Below are positions 6,960 to 15,665 of a stretch of 18,886 nt of DNA, piece after piece (the first letter of the stretch is position 1; each line of letters opens with the position of its first letter). The notes beneath the pieces were generated by a model, which did no database searches, was not told where the DNA came from, and saw nothing but the letters and a program-made list of their open reading frames with translations. The position numbers and the translations under genes are program-made. Source of the stretch: Clostridiaceae bacterium (lineage in GTDB: Bacteria; Bacillota; Clostridia; UMGS1883; JAAYMJ01); contig JAAYMJ010000307.1 in NCBI GenBank assembly GCA_012521455.1, positions 1 to 18,886 of the forward strand, given 5' to 3'.

Positions 6960-7606
6960 AAGGCCGCACTTTCCCTAAAGCTTTTTATCATATCAGGCAC
7001 GTCATTTGCGTGGAAAATCGCAACGCCTGCCACAATCACATTTGCGCCCGCCTTTGTGATGTCATAGATATTGTGCAAATTTATCCCTCCGTCAACCTCA
7101 ATGTCAATGGGCCTGTCTCCCACCATTTCTTTTACGCGCCTTAGTTTTTCCAAGGTTTTGGGGATAAATTTTTGCCCGCCAAACCCGGGGTTTACGCTCA
7201 TGACTAAAATCATGTCAATATCGTCAAGTATGTATTTTAAACTATCCTCACTTGTCGCGGGATTTAATGCAACTCCCGCCTTTATCCCGAATTCTTTAAT
7301 TATGGAAATGGTCCTGTGTATATGGCAGCTTGCCTCAACATGAACTGTCAATATATCCGCCCCTGCTTTTACAAAGGGTTTTACAAACCTGTCTGGCTCT
7401 TGCACCATTAAATGCACGTCAAAGGGCAGATTGGAATAAGGCCTTAAGCTTTCAATAATCCCAGGCCCCATTGTAATATTCGGCACAAAATGCCCGTCCA
7501 TTACATCTATATGGAGCATATCCGCCCCGGCCAGTTCTACCATTTCCACCTGCTGGCCTAGTTTTCTAAAGTCAGCAGCCAGTATTGAGGGGGAAATTTT
7601 AATCAT
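6956..7606 (-). CDS. rpe: ribulose-phosphate 3-epimerase
   Basis: This enzyme interconverts D-ribulose 5-phosphate and D-xylulose 5-phosphate in the non-oxidative pentose phosphate pathway. From the chosen start the protein has 216 residues, typical for the family. Visible motifs are ISPSILAADF (4-13), LHIDVMDGHFVPNITMGP (31-48), PFDVHLMV (61-68), SVNPGFGGQ (137-145) and VDGGIN (171-176). His32, Asp34, His65 and Asp172 fit the metal-binding and catalytic set of this TIM-barrel enzyme. The frame is open to 7630, but the extra eight residues would overlap rsgA. The ATG at 7606 begins the family-typical MIKISPSILAAD and is preceded by AAGGGATGAT, a near-match to the extended Shine-Dalgarno sequence. 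It overlaps thiN by four bases. Confidence 0.96.
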   Translation of the reverse strand: MIKISPSILAADFRKLGQQVEMVELAGADMLHIDVMDGHFVPNITMGPGIIESLRPYSNLPFDVHLMVQEPDRFVKPFVKAGADILTVHVEASCHIHRTISIIKEFGIKAGVALNPATSEDSLKYILDDIDMILVMSVNPGFGGQKFIPKTLEKLRRVKEMVGDRPIDIEVDGGINLHNIYDITKAGANVIVAGVAIFHANDVPDMIKSFRESAAL

Positions 7607-7617
7607 TCTATCATCCC

Positions 7618-8496
7618 TTACTTTTCCCATTCTTTTATTTCTTTTGCTTTTTCATATATTTCAACATAGTTATCGTATCTGGATTTTTGGATTTTTCCTT
7701 CTTCCAGCGCCTGTTTTACCGCGCATTTTGGCTCCTTTGTGTGGGAACAGCCCCTGAAGAAACACAAATCCTCATACTTTGAAAACTCAACAAAGCACTT
7801 TGAAACTTCGTTGTAGGGTACATCTAAAACGTCCAAGGATGAAAACCCCGGGGTGTCCAGCATGAAGGTATTATCGTCCAAGGGTATAAGCTCAACATGG
7901 CGGGTGGTATGCCGCCCCCTGTCAATTTTTTTGCTCACTTCCCCGGTCTTTTGGATTTCAACCCCAAAAACCGCGTTTAATAAGCTTGACTTCCCTGCGC
8001 CCGAAAGCCCCGCCAAGGTTGAAATTTTCCCATCCAAAAGTTTTTTAAACTGGTCTAAGTTTATTTTATCTTTCGCGCTTACTTTAATTACGGGGAAAAT
8101 CCCCTTATAAATGCCTTCCAATTTATCGGCTTCATTACTATCCAAATCAATTTTATTTATAACTAAAGCGCAGTCTATATCTTTATATTTTGCGATAACC
8201 GACAATTTGTCAATCAGCGCCAAATCAGGCTCAGGCGCAACCACGCTCGCCACAATTATAAGCTGGTCGATGTTGGAAACTGCGGGCCGGACTAATGAAT
8301 TTTTGCGGGGCAGTATTTCTGCCACCACGCCTGTGCCGTCAGAATTTAAGTTTACAAAAACCCTGTCCCCCACCATGGGGGTGATTTCATTTTTTCTAAA
8401 TATGCCTTTAGCCCTGCATTCAATTACCGCGTTTTGGGTTTTAACATAGTAAAACCCGCCTATTCCTTTGACAATAACTCCGCTGTCCTTCGTCAT
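7618..8496 (-). CDS. rsgA: small ribosomal subunit biogenesis GTPase RsgA
   Basis: RsgA is a circularly permuted GTPase that binds the maturing 30S subunit and helps finish its decoding centre. The 292-residue product has an N-terminal OB-fold (1 to about 70). The GTPase motifs follow in permuted order: G4 NKID (114-117), G5 VSAKDK (139-144), G1 GLSGAGKSS (163-171), G2 GRHTTRH (194-200) and G3 DTPG (214-217). The C-terminal zinc knuckle has Cys245, Cys250, His252 and Cys258, and ends in a helical tail. The start has GGGGG just upstream; the gap to prkC is 12 bases. In Firmicutes rsgA is regularly next to the PASTA kinase, and B. subtilis RsgA (YloQ, CpgA) is a PrkC substrate, so co-regulation by phosphorylation is plausible. 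Confidence 0.97.
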   Translation of the reverse strand: MTKDSGVIVKGIGGFYYVKTQNAVIECRAKGIFRKNEITPMVGDRVFVNLNSDGTGVVAEILPRKNSLVRPAVSNIDQLIIVASVVAPEPDLALIDKLSVIAKYKDIDCALVINKIDLDSNEADKLEGIYKGIFPVIKVSAKDKINLDQFKKLLDGKISTLAGLSGAGKSSLLNAVFGVEIQKTGEVSKKIDRGRHTTRHVELIPLDDNTFMLDTPGFSSLDVLDVPYNEVSKCFVEFSKYEDLCFFRGCSHTKEPKCAVKQALEEGKIQKSRYDNYVEIYEKAKEIKEWEK

Positions 8497-8508
8497 ATAA
8501 CCCCCCGA

Positions 8509-10425
8509 TTAAAATTTGATTTCCTTGGTATCAACCAAAGTGTTATCAAAATAAATCCTCACTTTTTTGTTTCCTGAACCCCTGATTTTGAGGCTCACGG
8601 TTCCTTCAGAAGTGTTGTGGGTTTTTTCATAGAGGATTTCCCCTTCTTCATCGGTAACTTTTAACGCCACCTTTTCCCTGTCCCGTGGAAGGAGGATATC
8701 CAATGTGTACTGCTTTGTAGCCCCGGGTGTGGGCGTCGGGGTGTTAACGGGTTCCGTCTGCTGTTTTCCGTCGCTTAACACCAAATCAATTACGGTTCTT
8801 GGTTCCACGCTTTCATTGGGGCTGTGGCTTTGGCTGATAACCGTGTTTTTGGGCTTGTCGCTTTCCTGATACGATGTTTGCCCTAATACCAGGGAGAATT
8901 TTTCTAGTTCTTCTTTTGCTTTGTCCAAAGTCATTCCAATTAAATATGGCACTAAAACAGGCTCTTCATCCTTGCCTTTGCTTACATAAAGTATTACTTT
9001 GCCGCCCTTTTTGAGGGTTGCCCCTTCTTGCGGGAACTGCCTGATTACAATTCCTGAGGGGATTGTTTCACTTTCTTCCTCGATTACCTCACAATTTATC
9101 GAAAGGTCGCTGTTTTCCACGTCATACACAACTTCACGGTAGTCTTTTCCCGTGTAGTCAGCAACTTCAAACACTTTTTCCCCAAGGCTTACCACTACTT
9201 CAATTTCCTTTGGGGTTTTAACCTTTTCCCCGGGCTTTGGGCTTTGGGAAATTATCCTTCCCTTTGGAACTGTGTCGTCATTGATTTCCTGGGTTATCAA
9301 TATGCTAAACTGGCTGTCTTTTAGTTCTTCTTCCGCTTCTTCCACCGTCATGTTTAAAATTTTAGGCGTTTCAACGGTCTGGCCGCCTTTAGTTAAGGAA
9401 TTTGCGAAGAAAATCCCCAAAATCACAACGATAACCAATGACAAAATCACGGCTAAAACCCTTGCTGTGGTGTCGGGGTTTTTCTTTTTAATGGTCTTTC
9501 TGTTTTCCATAACCTCGGGCTTTTCAATTTCCCTGTTTTTTATTTCTTCCACGTCAATTTTTCTTGTGGTAAAAGCGTCGGCATCCTCAACCTTGATTTC
9601 GCTTTCAGGGTCCACATACACCTTTTTTATGTCCGCAAGCATTTGCTCGGCGCTTTCATAGCGCAAGCGCTGCTCCTTGCTCATGGCTTTCATTATAATT
9701 TTTTCAACGGATTTAGGGATATCCTTATTGATTAATGTGGGCGCCACAGGCTTTTTCTCCAAATGCTGCATTGCCACAGCAATCGGGGAATCCCCGTCAA
9801 AGGGAAGAACGCCTGTAAACATTTCATACATAACAACGCCTAATGAGTATATGTCCGACCTTTGGTCGGTATAACCCCCGCGGGCCTGTTCAGGTGAAAT
9901 ATAGTGGGCCGAACCCATTGCCGCAGTGGTAAAGGTGGTGGTGGAACTGTTTATTGCCCTGGCAATTCCAAAATCCATCACTTTGATAATATGGTCTTTT
10001 GTAATGATTATATTTTGCGGCTTAATGTCCCGGTGAATTATGTGTTTTGAATGGGCATGCTGAAGGGCGGAACAAATCTGCATGGAAATGGACAGGGCTT
10101 CCTTCCAGTAAAGCGCACCTTTTTGCGCTATGTATTCCTTAAGCGTCTGCCCTTCCACCAGTTCCATTACTATATAGTGAATGTCCCCTTGCTGTCCCAC
10201 GTCATAAATTGACACTATATTTTGGTGGGACAAACTTGCCGCAGCTTGGGACTCTATATTAAACCTTCTGATAAATTCCTGGTCTTCCTTGTATTCACTT
10301 CTTAACACTTTTACCGCAACATATCTGTTTAGCAGGCGGCATCGGGCTTTATATACTATTGCCATCCCGCCCATGCCTATCTTTTCTAAAATTTCATACC
10401 TGCCACCTAGTATTGTACCAATCAT
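8509..10425 (-). CDS. prkC: PASTA-domain Ser/Thr protein kinase PrkC (Stk/PknB family)
   Basis: This membrane Hanks-type kinase senses cell-wall fragments and phosphorylates translation, division and spore-germination proteins. The 638-residue protein has an N-terminal kinase domain (about 9-270). It shows the glycine loop IGMGGMAIVYKA (16-27), Lys39 in VAVKVL, HRDIKPQN (131-138), DFGIA (151-155) and GSAHYISPEQARGG (171-184). A Thr-rich activation loop (161-167) is the likely autophosphorylation site. A cytoplasmic juxtamembrane region is followed by one membrane segment (about 322-343) and three extracellular PASTA modules (about 350-416, 417-483, 488-553). A Pro/Thr-rich linker (557-569) leads to a 69-residue beta-rich C-terminal domain. 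The start is preceded by AAGGGATGAT. It lies 37 bases after its partner phosphatase gene and 12 before rsgA. Confidence 0.97.
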   Translation of the reverse strand: MIGTILGGRYEILEKIGMGGMAIVYKARCRLLNRYVAVKVLRSEYKEDQEFIRRFNIESQAAASLSHQNIVSIYDVGQQGDIHYIVMELVEGQTLKEYIAQKGALYWKEALSISMQICSALQHAHSKHIIHRDIKPQNIIITKDHIIKVMDFGIARAINSSTTTFTTAAMGSAHYISPEQARGGYTDQRSDIYSLGVVMYEMFTGVLPFDGDSPIAVAMQHLEKKPVAPTLINKDIPKSVEKIIMKAMSKEQRLRYESAEQMLADIKKVYVDPESEIKVEDADAFTTRKIDVEEIKNREIEKPEVMENRKTIKKKNPDTTARVLAVILSLVIVVILGIFFANSLTKGGQTVETPKILNMTVEEAEEELKDSQFSILITQEINDDTVPKGRIISQSPKPGEKVKTPKEIEVVVSLGEKVFEVADYTGKDYREVVYDVENSDLSINCEVIEEESETIPSGIVIRQFPQEGATLKKGGKVILYVSKGKDEEPVLVPYLIGMTLDKAKEELEKFSLVLGQTSYQESDKPKNTVISQSHSPNESVEPRTVIDLVLSDGKQQTEPVNTPTPTPGATKQYTLDILLPRDREKVALKVTDEEGEILYEKTHNTSEGTVSLKIRGSGNKKVRIYFDNTLVDTKEIKF

Positions 10426-10462
10426 CTATTTTATCATCCCTTCCGTGCGAAAGGCACTGTTT

Positions 10463-11182
10463 TTAACTTTTTGTGAATAATAAAGCTGTGATATTGTCAT
10501 GCCCGCCTTTTTCATTTGCCCTTTCTACCAAAATTTCCGCCGCGTTTTCTATGTCGTTTCCTGTGACGATTTTAAAAATTTCCTCATCGCTGATTAAATT
10601 TGAAAGGCCGTCGGTGCACATTAAATAGATACAATCGTCCAAAGTTTCTTTAATAAAGTCAATTTTTACATCTTCTTCAGTACCCAGCGCCCTTGTGATT
10701 TTGTTTCTGTCAGGATGGTTTTTTGCTTCAACTTCCGTGATTTTGCCGCTTGTCAGCAAATCCCAAACAACGGAGTGGTCCTTTGTAACAAGCCTGCATT
10801 CTTCTTTTGAGATTTTATATATCCTGCTGTCGCCGATATGGGCAATATATACATCATTACCCACAACCAAACACACGTCAATCGTTGTGCCCATACCGAA
10901 ACAGTCGTCATTTTCGCTGGCTTTAGAATAAATATCGTAATTGGTGCTTTTGATGGCTTCATCAAACAAGGAAAAGATTTCATCTGTCCCGGATTTTTGG
11001 TTAAATCCTTCTTCTATCCGCCGCTTTATTCCTTCCGCCGCCATCTTGCTGGCGACTTCCCCGGCATTGTGGCCGCCCATCCCGTCGGCGATTATATATA
11101 AATTTATACTGTCGCTTACTGCAATATAATCCTCGTTGATAGACCGCCTTTTGCCCACATCACTTTTACTTGCGTACTTCAT
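10463..11182 (-). CDS. prpC: PP2C-family Ser/Thr phosphatase (PrpC/Stp)
   Basis: This metal-dependent phosphatase removes the phosphates added by the neighbouring PASTA kinase. The product has 239 residues, full length for bacterial PrpC/Stp. Motifs are SDVGKRRSINED (7-18), IADGMGGHNAGEVAS (31-45), GMGTT (96-100), HIGDSRIYK (115-123), CTDGLSNLIS (189-198) and GGHDNITALL (226-235). Asp18, Asp33, Asp191 and Asp229 form the expected metal site. There is no signal or membrane segment, so it is cytoplasmic. Its ATG overlaps the rlmN stop (ATGA), and GAGGTGA sits at a good distance upstream. The order phosphatase-kinase-rsgA is conserved in Firmicutes; symbols prpC and stp are both in use. Confidence 0.96.
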   Translation of the reverse strand: MKYASKSDVGKRRSINEDYIAVSDSINLYIIADGMGGHNAGEVASKMAAEGIKRRIEEGFNQKSGTDEIFSLFDEAIKSTNYDIYSKASENDDCFGMGTTIDVCLVVGNDVYIAHIGDSRIYKISKEECRLVTKDHSVVWDLLTSGKITEVEAKNHPDRNKITRALGTEEDVKIDFIKETLDDCIYLMCTDGLSNLISDEEIFKIVTGNDIENAAEILVERANEKGGHDNITALLFTKS

Positions 11183-12219
11183 GAATTCACCTCTTCCCTT
11201 CTCTTTCGGAGCTGTCCGCAGGATGCATCAATGTCAGAACCAAGTTTACGCCTAACTGTCACGGGTATGTTATTACTTTCCAAATATTTTACGAATTTTT
11301 CAATCCTTTCTTTGCTGCTTGCTTTGAAATCGGCCTCATTTATGGGGTTTACAGGGATTAAATTTACATGGCACAAAAGGCCGTCTAATAAATTTGAAAG
11401 CTCTATTGCGTCCTTTATATCATCGTTTACCCCTGAAATTAAGGCATATTCAAAGGTAATTCTGCGGTTTGTGGCTTTAACGTAATAAAAGCAGGCCTTT
11501 ATTAATTCGTCAATGCTGTATTTGTTTGCTATTGGCATGATGGTTTTTCTCAATCCGTCATTTGCGGCGTGCAGGGATATTGCCAGCGTAATGGGCAATT
11601 TTTCATCTGCCAACCGATAAATCCTGTCCACCAGGCCGCAGGTTGAAAGGGTGATATGCCTAAGCCCAATATTTAAACCATCGGGGTCGTTTACGATTTT
11701 AAAAAAATTCAAGATGTTTTCGTAATTGTCCAAGGGTTCCCCTATCCCCATTATTACAATGTTGCTAATCCTTTCACCCATATCCTTTGAGGCCCTGATG
11801 ATTTGTCCTGCCATCTCGTGGCAGGATAAATTCCTGACAAGGCCACCAATGGTAGATGCGCAAAATTTGCAGCCCATGCGGCAGCCTACCTGGGATGAGA
11901 TGCAAATGGTGTTGCCGTGTTTATATCTCATAACCACGCTTTCAATGTAGTTCCCATCTTCAAGCTTTAATAAATACTTTATGGTGCCGTCAATTTTGGA
12001 CACAAATTTTTCGGCAATTTCAGGCAAATAAATCTTTGCCCTGTCCTTTAGGAGGCTGCGCAGCGCCTTGTTTTGGTCGGTCATCCCGTCAAAACTTTCG
12101 GCGCCTTTTTGCACCCATTTAAAAATTTGCCTGCCACGGTATTTTGGCTGGCCTAAATTTTCTACAAATTCCTCAAGCTCTTGTTTTGTCAAATCGCCTA
12201 AATTTACTAGTTTATCCAT
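11179..12219 (-). CDS. rlmN: dual-specificity 23S rRNA/tRNA adenine-C2 methyltransferase RlmN
   Basis: This radical-SAM enzyme methylates C2 of A2503 in 23S rRNA and of A37 in a group of tRNAs. The protein has 346 residues from the chosen start. It has an N-terminal accessory domain, the Cys-x3-Cys-x2-Cys cluster motif in GCRMGCKFCAS (Cys113, Cys117, Cys120), MGIGEPLDNYENIL, and a C-terminal catalytic Cys334 in ASCGQLR. The cluster motif supports RlmN; the sister enzyme Cfr shares the radical-SAM fold, but the housekeeping context and sequence favour RlmN. The frame also has ATG codons at 12258 and 12240 that would overlap the rsmB end. I chose 12219 because MDKLVNLGDLTKQELEEF starts like the family N-terminus; none of the three has a strong ribosome binding site, so the start is uncertain. 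Confidence 0.95.
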   Translation of the reverse strand: MDKLVNLGDLTKQELEEFVENLGQPKYRGRQIFKWVQKGAESFDGMTDQNKALRSLLKDRAKIYLPEIAEKFVSKIDGTIKYLLKLEDGNYIESVVMRYKHGNTICISSQVGCRMGCKFCASTIGGLVRNLSCHEMAGQIIRASKDMGERISNIVIMGIGEPLDNYENILNFFKIVNDPDGLNIGLRHITLSTCGLVDRIYRLADEKLPITLAISLHAANDGLRKTIMPIANKYSIDELIKACFYYVKATNRRITFEYALISGVNDDIKDAIELSNLLDGLLCHVNLIPVNPINEADFKASSKERIEKFVKYLESNNIPVTVRRKLGSDIDASCGQLRKRREEVNS

Positions 12220-12233
12220 ATTATTACCATCAT

Positions 12234-13529
12234 CTAACATCTTTTTATCATTTTGCATATGAAAAACCCGTCGGTGTTATCAATATGGGGGTATAAATTT
12301 ACATAACCTTCTTTTAATGTGGGTTTTTCAATTGGCAAATTTATTTCACAAAGGTAAAAATCAGGATGTCCTTTTAAAAAGTCTTCCACCTGCCCCAAAT
12401 TTTCTTCTTCTAACAAGGTGCAGGTTGAATATACCAAAACCCCGCCAGGCTTTACATATTTTGCGGCGTTATCAAGCAGGCTTTTTTGCAAGGACACAAG
12501 CCCCGAAATGTCCTCCTCTTTCCTGTTCCACTTGATATCGGGCTTTCTGCGGATAATCCCAAGCCCCGAACAGGGCGCGTCGACCAGAACCTCGTCAAAG
12601 GAGTCCTTTAAGTTTTCGTCATATACGCTTGCGTCTTTTTCATACGTCTTTATTATATCAATCTTAAGCCGCTTGGCGTTGTCCCCGATTAGCTTTATGC
12701 GGGATTGGTGAATATCCCACGCGATAACCTCCCCCGCATTTTCCATTAACGCGGCAATGTGGGTGGTTTTCCCTCCGGGGGCGGCGCACATATCGAGCAC
12801 TCTTTGCCCTTTTTTTGGGCAAAGGGCTGCCGCCACCATTTGTGAGGCAGCGTCCTGCACAATGTATTTGCCTTCTGCGAAATCCTCATCTTCATGGACT
12901 GAAATCCCTTTATTCAGCACATAGGTTTCAGGCAAAAGGTCTGTCTTTGAAAACTTATCCTGCGGCAAATCATCACAAACTAATGTGTTTTTCCTAACAA
13001 AAATGGGGGCAACCTGATTTGACGCCGAGAGAAACTCCCGCGCTCCTTCCCCGAATATTTTTACAAACCTTTTTACCATCCACAAAGGGTATGAGTATTT
13101 TATGGACAAAAACTCCTCAAAGGGCAAGTTTTTATCTAAAATCCCATCCCTTTTCCTCAAGTAATTCCTCAAAACAGCGTTTACGAAGCCGCTTGCCTCG
13201 TATTCATATTTTTTTGCAAGTTTTACGCATTCATTTACAGCGGCGCTTGGGGGGATTTTGTCCAAAAATTCAATCTGGTAAATCCCCAGTCTTAAAATGT
13301 TTATAACGCTTTGTGAAATTTTATTAATTTTTATGCTGGAAAGTTTTTTTATGCAGTAGTCCAAATACAGCTTGTGCCTGACAACGCCCATGACTAGCTC
13401 CGTCATTAAGGCCTTGTCCTGTTTGCTTAATTCTTTATAATAACTTTGGCCCGCCAAATTTGAATAGGCCTTGTTTTTTTCAATATCATTCAGGGTAAGC
13501 AGGGCGCCTTCCCGGGCGGATTTTGGCAT
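12234..13529 (-). CDS. rsmB: 16S rRNA m5C967 methyltransferase RsmB
   Basis: RsmB uses S-adenosylmethionine to methylate cytosine 967 of 16S rRNA. The 431-residue protein has an N-terminal NusB-like RNA-binding domain (about 1-130), a linker domain, and the methyltransferase domain. That domain carries VLDMCAAPGGKTTHIA (244-259, SAM site) and the two cysteines of the m5C mechanism: Cys320 in DAPCSGLG and the nucleophile Cys370 in YSTCTLLEEEN. AGGAGGAG precedes the ATG, which overlaps the stop of the metallopeptidase gene as TAATG. The position next to fmt and rlmN is standard; the older names are sun and fmu. Confidence 0.96.
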   Translation of the reverse strand: MPKSAREGALLTLNDIEKNKAYSNLAGQSYYKELSKQDKALMTELVMGVVRHKLYLDYCIKKLSSIKINKISQSVINILRLGIYQIEFLDKIPPSAAVNECVKLAKKYEYEASGFVNAVLRNYLRKRDGILDKNLPFEEFLSIKYSYPLWMVKRFVKIFGEGAREFLSASNQVAPIFVRKNTLVCDDLPQDKFSKTDLLPETYVLNKGISVHEDEDFAEGKYIVQDAASQMVAAALCPKKGQRVLDMCAAPGGKTTHIAALMENAGEVIAWDIHQSRIKLIGDNAKRLKIDIIKTYEKDASVYDENLKDSFDEVLVDAPCSGLGIIRRKPDIKWNRKEEDISGLVSLQKSLLDNAAKYVKPGGVLVYSTCTLLEEENLGQVEDFLKGHPDFYLCEINLPIEKPTLKEGYVNLYPHIDNTDGFFICKMIKRC

Positions 13530-14209
13530 TAATTTCTCCTCCTGCCGCGGGAAAGAAAGATCAGCCTCAAAAGCTGTGCTATGCTTACCGCCGCCGCTGC
13601 CACATAGGTTAGGGCCGCCGCGGATAACACTTTCTTTACGCCGTTTACTTCATCTTCGTAAAAATACCCGTCCTGAAGGATTTTAATTGCCCTTCTTGAC
13701 GCGTTAAACTCAACGGGCAGTGTCACAATTTGAAATAGCACTGCAAGGGAAAAGAAAACTATCGCAAATCTCACAAGGGAGAACATATCAAACAAAAACC
13801 CTATGATAATCAACGGCACCGCGAGCTGGGAGCCTAAATTCGCAACCGGAACCAGGGCGTTTCTAAACTGTATCGGGGCATAGTTTTGGGCATGCTGCAC
13901 CGCGTGCCCCGCCTCGTGGCAGGCAACGCCCACCGCCGCAACGGAATCGGAATTGTATGTGGCATCACTAAGCCTTATAACCTTTGCCCGTGGGTCGTAG
14001 TGGTCGTTTAAATGACCGGGTATATGCTCAACGGAAACATCATAAAGCCCGTGGGCATCCAAAACCTTCCTTGCCGCTTCAGCGCCTGTCATGCCACGGT
14101 GGTTCCTCACCTGCTGGTATTTATTAAAAGCCCCCTGCACCATAGCCTGCGCAATCAAGGATAAGATAAACGCAGGAAGCACTAGCACAAGGTAATAGTA
14201 ATCATACAT
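13529..14209 (-). CDS. membrane zinc metallopeptidase, YugP/Zn_peptidase_2 family
   Basis: The 226-residue product has a hydrophobic N-terminal segment (about 5-25), a soluble stretch, the zinc-peptidase signature ACHEAGHAVQHA (96-107; His98, Glu99, His102), and further hydrophobic segments at about 118-140, 145-165 and 195-218. The conserved VEFNASRRA (166-174) probably holds the third zinc ligand Glu. These features match the YugP-type neutral zinc metallopeptidase family, whose substrate is not established. The gene has AAGGAGGT before its ATG, lies 13 bases from fmt and overlaps rsmB by one base, so it is a regular operon member. In several clostridia a gene of this type occupies the same slot. 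A membrane-protein quality-control role would be a guess. Confidence 0.9.
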   Translation of the reverse strand: MYDYYYLVLVLPAFILSLIAQAMVQGAFNKYQQVRNHRGMTGAEAARKVLDAHGLYDVSVEHIPGHLNDHYDPRAKVIRLSDATYNSDSVAAVGVACHEAGHAVQHAQNYAPIQFRNALVPVANLGSQLAVPLIIIGFLFDMFSLVRFAIVFFSLAVLFQIVTLPVEFNASRRAIKILQDGYFYEDEVNGVKKVLSAAALTYVAAAAVSIAQLLRLIFLSRGRRRN

Positions 14210-14222
14210 AAAAATACCTCCT

Positions 14223-15149
14223 TTATCCTAAGGTTATCCCTTCATCAATTCTGTGTCCCCGCAAAAATTCCGTGGATTTCATCCTTCTTTTGCCTTCAAT
14301 CTGTATTTCGTCAAGCAAAAGCGCCCCGTCGGAACAAGCCACAATCAAGCCGTCACGGTCGTTTGAAACAAGAACTTCCCCGGGTTTTCCCTTCATATCC
14401 ACAATTTTTACGGAATAAACCTTTATAACCCTGCCCTCATGCTTTGTGTAAGCAACGGGCCACGGGCAAAGGCCCCGGACCAGATTTTTAATCTCGCGGG
14501 CGCTTTTTTGCCAGTTTATTTCCCCGGTTTCCTTAGTAAGCATCGGGGCGTAGCTTGCCTTGCTATCATCCTGCGGGGTGCGGGTGATTTTCCCGCCTTT
14601 AATATCTTTTAAGGTTTTAACCAATAACTTTGCCCCAAGTTCTGCCAATATATCATGAAGTTCCCCCGCGGTCATATCCTCAGGGATTGGGACTTCCTCT
14701 TTTAAAATCATATCCCCGGTGTCCAAGCCTTCATTCATATACATAATCGTCACGCCGCTTTTTTCTTCCCCGCGTATTATGCACCACTGAATGGGGGACG
14801 CGCCCCTGTATTTTGGAAGCAGCGACGCGTGGACATTTATGCAGCCGTATTTGGGGTAGTCCAAAATATTTTTAGGCAAAATCTTGCCATAGGCCGCAAC
14901 GGCAATTACATCGGGGTCAAGATTTTTTATGATTTCAAAGGTTTCTTGGTCTTTTAGCGATTTTGGCTGAAAAACCGGTATATTATGTTTTAGGGCAATC
15001 TCCTTAACGGGAGGGGGCGCAAGTTTCATTCCCCTGCCCTTTGGCTTGTCGGGCTGGGTAAAAACCCCCACAATGTTATAGTTGTTTTCAATTAACGCTT
15101 CCAATGATTTTTGCGCAAACTCTGGAGTGCCCATAAAAAGGATTTTCAT
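14223..15149 (-). CDS. fmt: methionyl-tRNA formyltransferase
   Basis: Fmt formylates the amino group of Met-tRNA(fMet) with 10-formyltetrahydrofolate, enabling initiation. The 308-residue product matches family length. It has the N-terminal MKILFMGTPEFA, the loop TQPDKPKGRG (31-40), and the catalytic region INVHASLLPKYRGASPIQW with Asn105 and His107. Asp143 lies in NEGLDTGDM. The C-terminal OB-like tRNA-binding domain runs from about 205 (LVRGLCPWPVAY) to the end. It follows def after 29 bases, the usual pairing of formylation and deformylation. The start is supported by GGTGGAG upstream and the family N-terminus. Confidence 0.97.
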   Translation of the reverse strand: MKILFMGTPEFAQKSLEALIENNYNIVGVFTQPDKPKGRGMKLAPPPVKEIALKHNIPVFQPKSLKDQETFEIIKNLDPDVIAVAAYGKILPKNILDYPKYGCINVHASLLPKYRGASPIQWCIIRGEEKSGVTIMYMNEGLDTGDMILKEEVPIPEDMTAGELHDILAELGAKLLVKTLKDIKGGKITRTPQDDSKASYAPMLTKETGEINWQKSAREIKNLVRGLCPWPVAYTKHEGRVIKVYSVKIVDMKGKPGEVLVSNDRDGLIVACSDGALLLDEIQIEGKRRMKSTEFLRGHRIDEGITLG

Positions 15150-15178
15150 AAAACTCCACCTTTTTAAGTCTTTTCTTT

Positions 15179-15649
15179 TTAGTCATTTTCCCTTTCTTCA
15201 GGGTCAACAAACCTGATTACCTTATCCACAAAAAGTTTGCCGTCCAAGTGGTCAATTTCATGGCAGAGGGCTCTTGCCAAAAGCCCTTCCCCCGTAACTT
15301 CAAAGGTTTTCCCGTGGCGGTCTTGGGCTCTTACTATCACTATTTGTGGCCGCTTTACTTCGCCGTATTTTCCGGGGACGCTTAAGCAGCCTTCAATATC
15401 AACCTGCTCCCCTTTCGCGGCGACAAGCTCGGGGTTTACAAGCTCAATCACCCCGTCACCCACATCTATTACCACGGCCCTTTTTAATATGCCCACCTGC
15501 GGGGCCGCAAGGCCAATCCCGTCGGCGTGCCTCATGGTTTCTACCATATCGTCAAGAAGAGTCGCAAGTCTATCATCAAACTTATCAACTTCCCTAGCTC
15601 TTTTTGTTAAAACTTCATCTCCGATTTTGCGGATTTGTCTAATTGCCAT
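15179..15649 (-). CDS. def: peptide deformylase
   Basis: Def removes the formyl group from nascent proteins at the ribosome exit, with a metal-bound water. The 156-residue protein contains all three family motifs: [10 protein letters not shown] (44-53), EGCLSVPG (86-93) with metal ligand Cys88, and [12 protein letters not shown] (129-140) with His130, Glu131 and His134. The short length and motif II form suggest a type-1-like enzyme rather than the longer Gram-positive type 2. It lies 16 bases after priA and directly upstream of fmt. Purine-rich GGAAAGGG precedes the ATG. Confidence 0.97.
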   Translation of the reverse strand: MAIRQIRKIGDEVLTKRAREVDKFDDRLATLLDDMVETMRHADGIGLAAPQVGILKRAVVIDVGDGVIELVNPELVAAKGEQVDIEGCLSVPGKYGEVKRPQIVIVRAQDRHGKTFEVTGEGLLARALCHEIDHLDGKLFVDKVIRFVDPEEREND

Positions 15650-15665
15650 TATTCCCTTTCCTTTC

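Noticed and set aside
10780..10800. TTTGTAACAAG inside the PP2C gene, similar to the twin palindromes upstream of the microprotein
   Set aside because: A single imperfect copy within coding sequence; expected by chance.
12219..12258. Longer N-terminus for RlmN starting at 12258
   Set aside because: The extra 13 residues overlap rsmB, are not typical of the family and lack a ribosome binding site. It cannot be fully excluded because 12219 also lacks a strong one.
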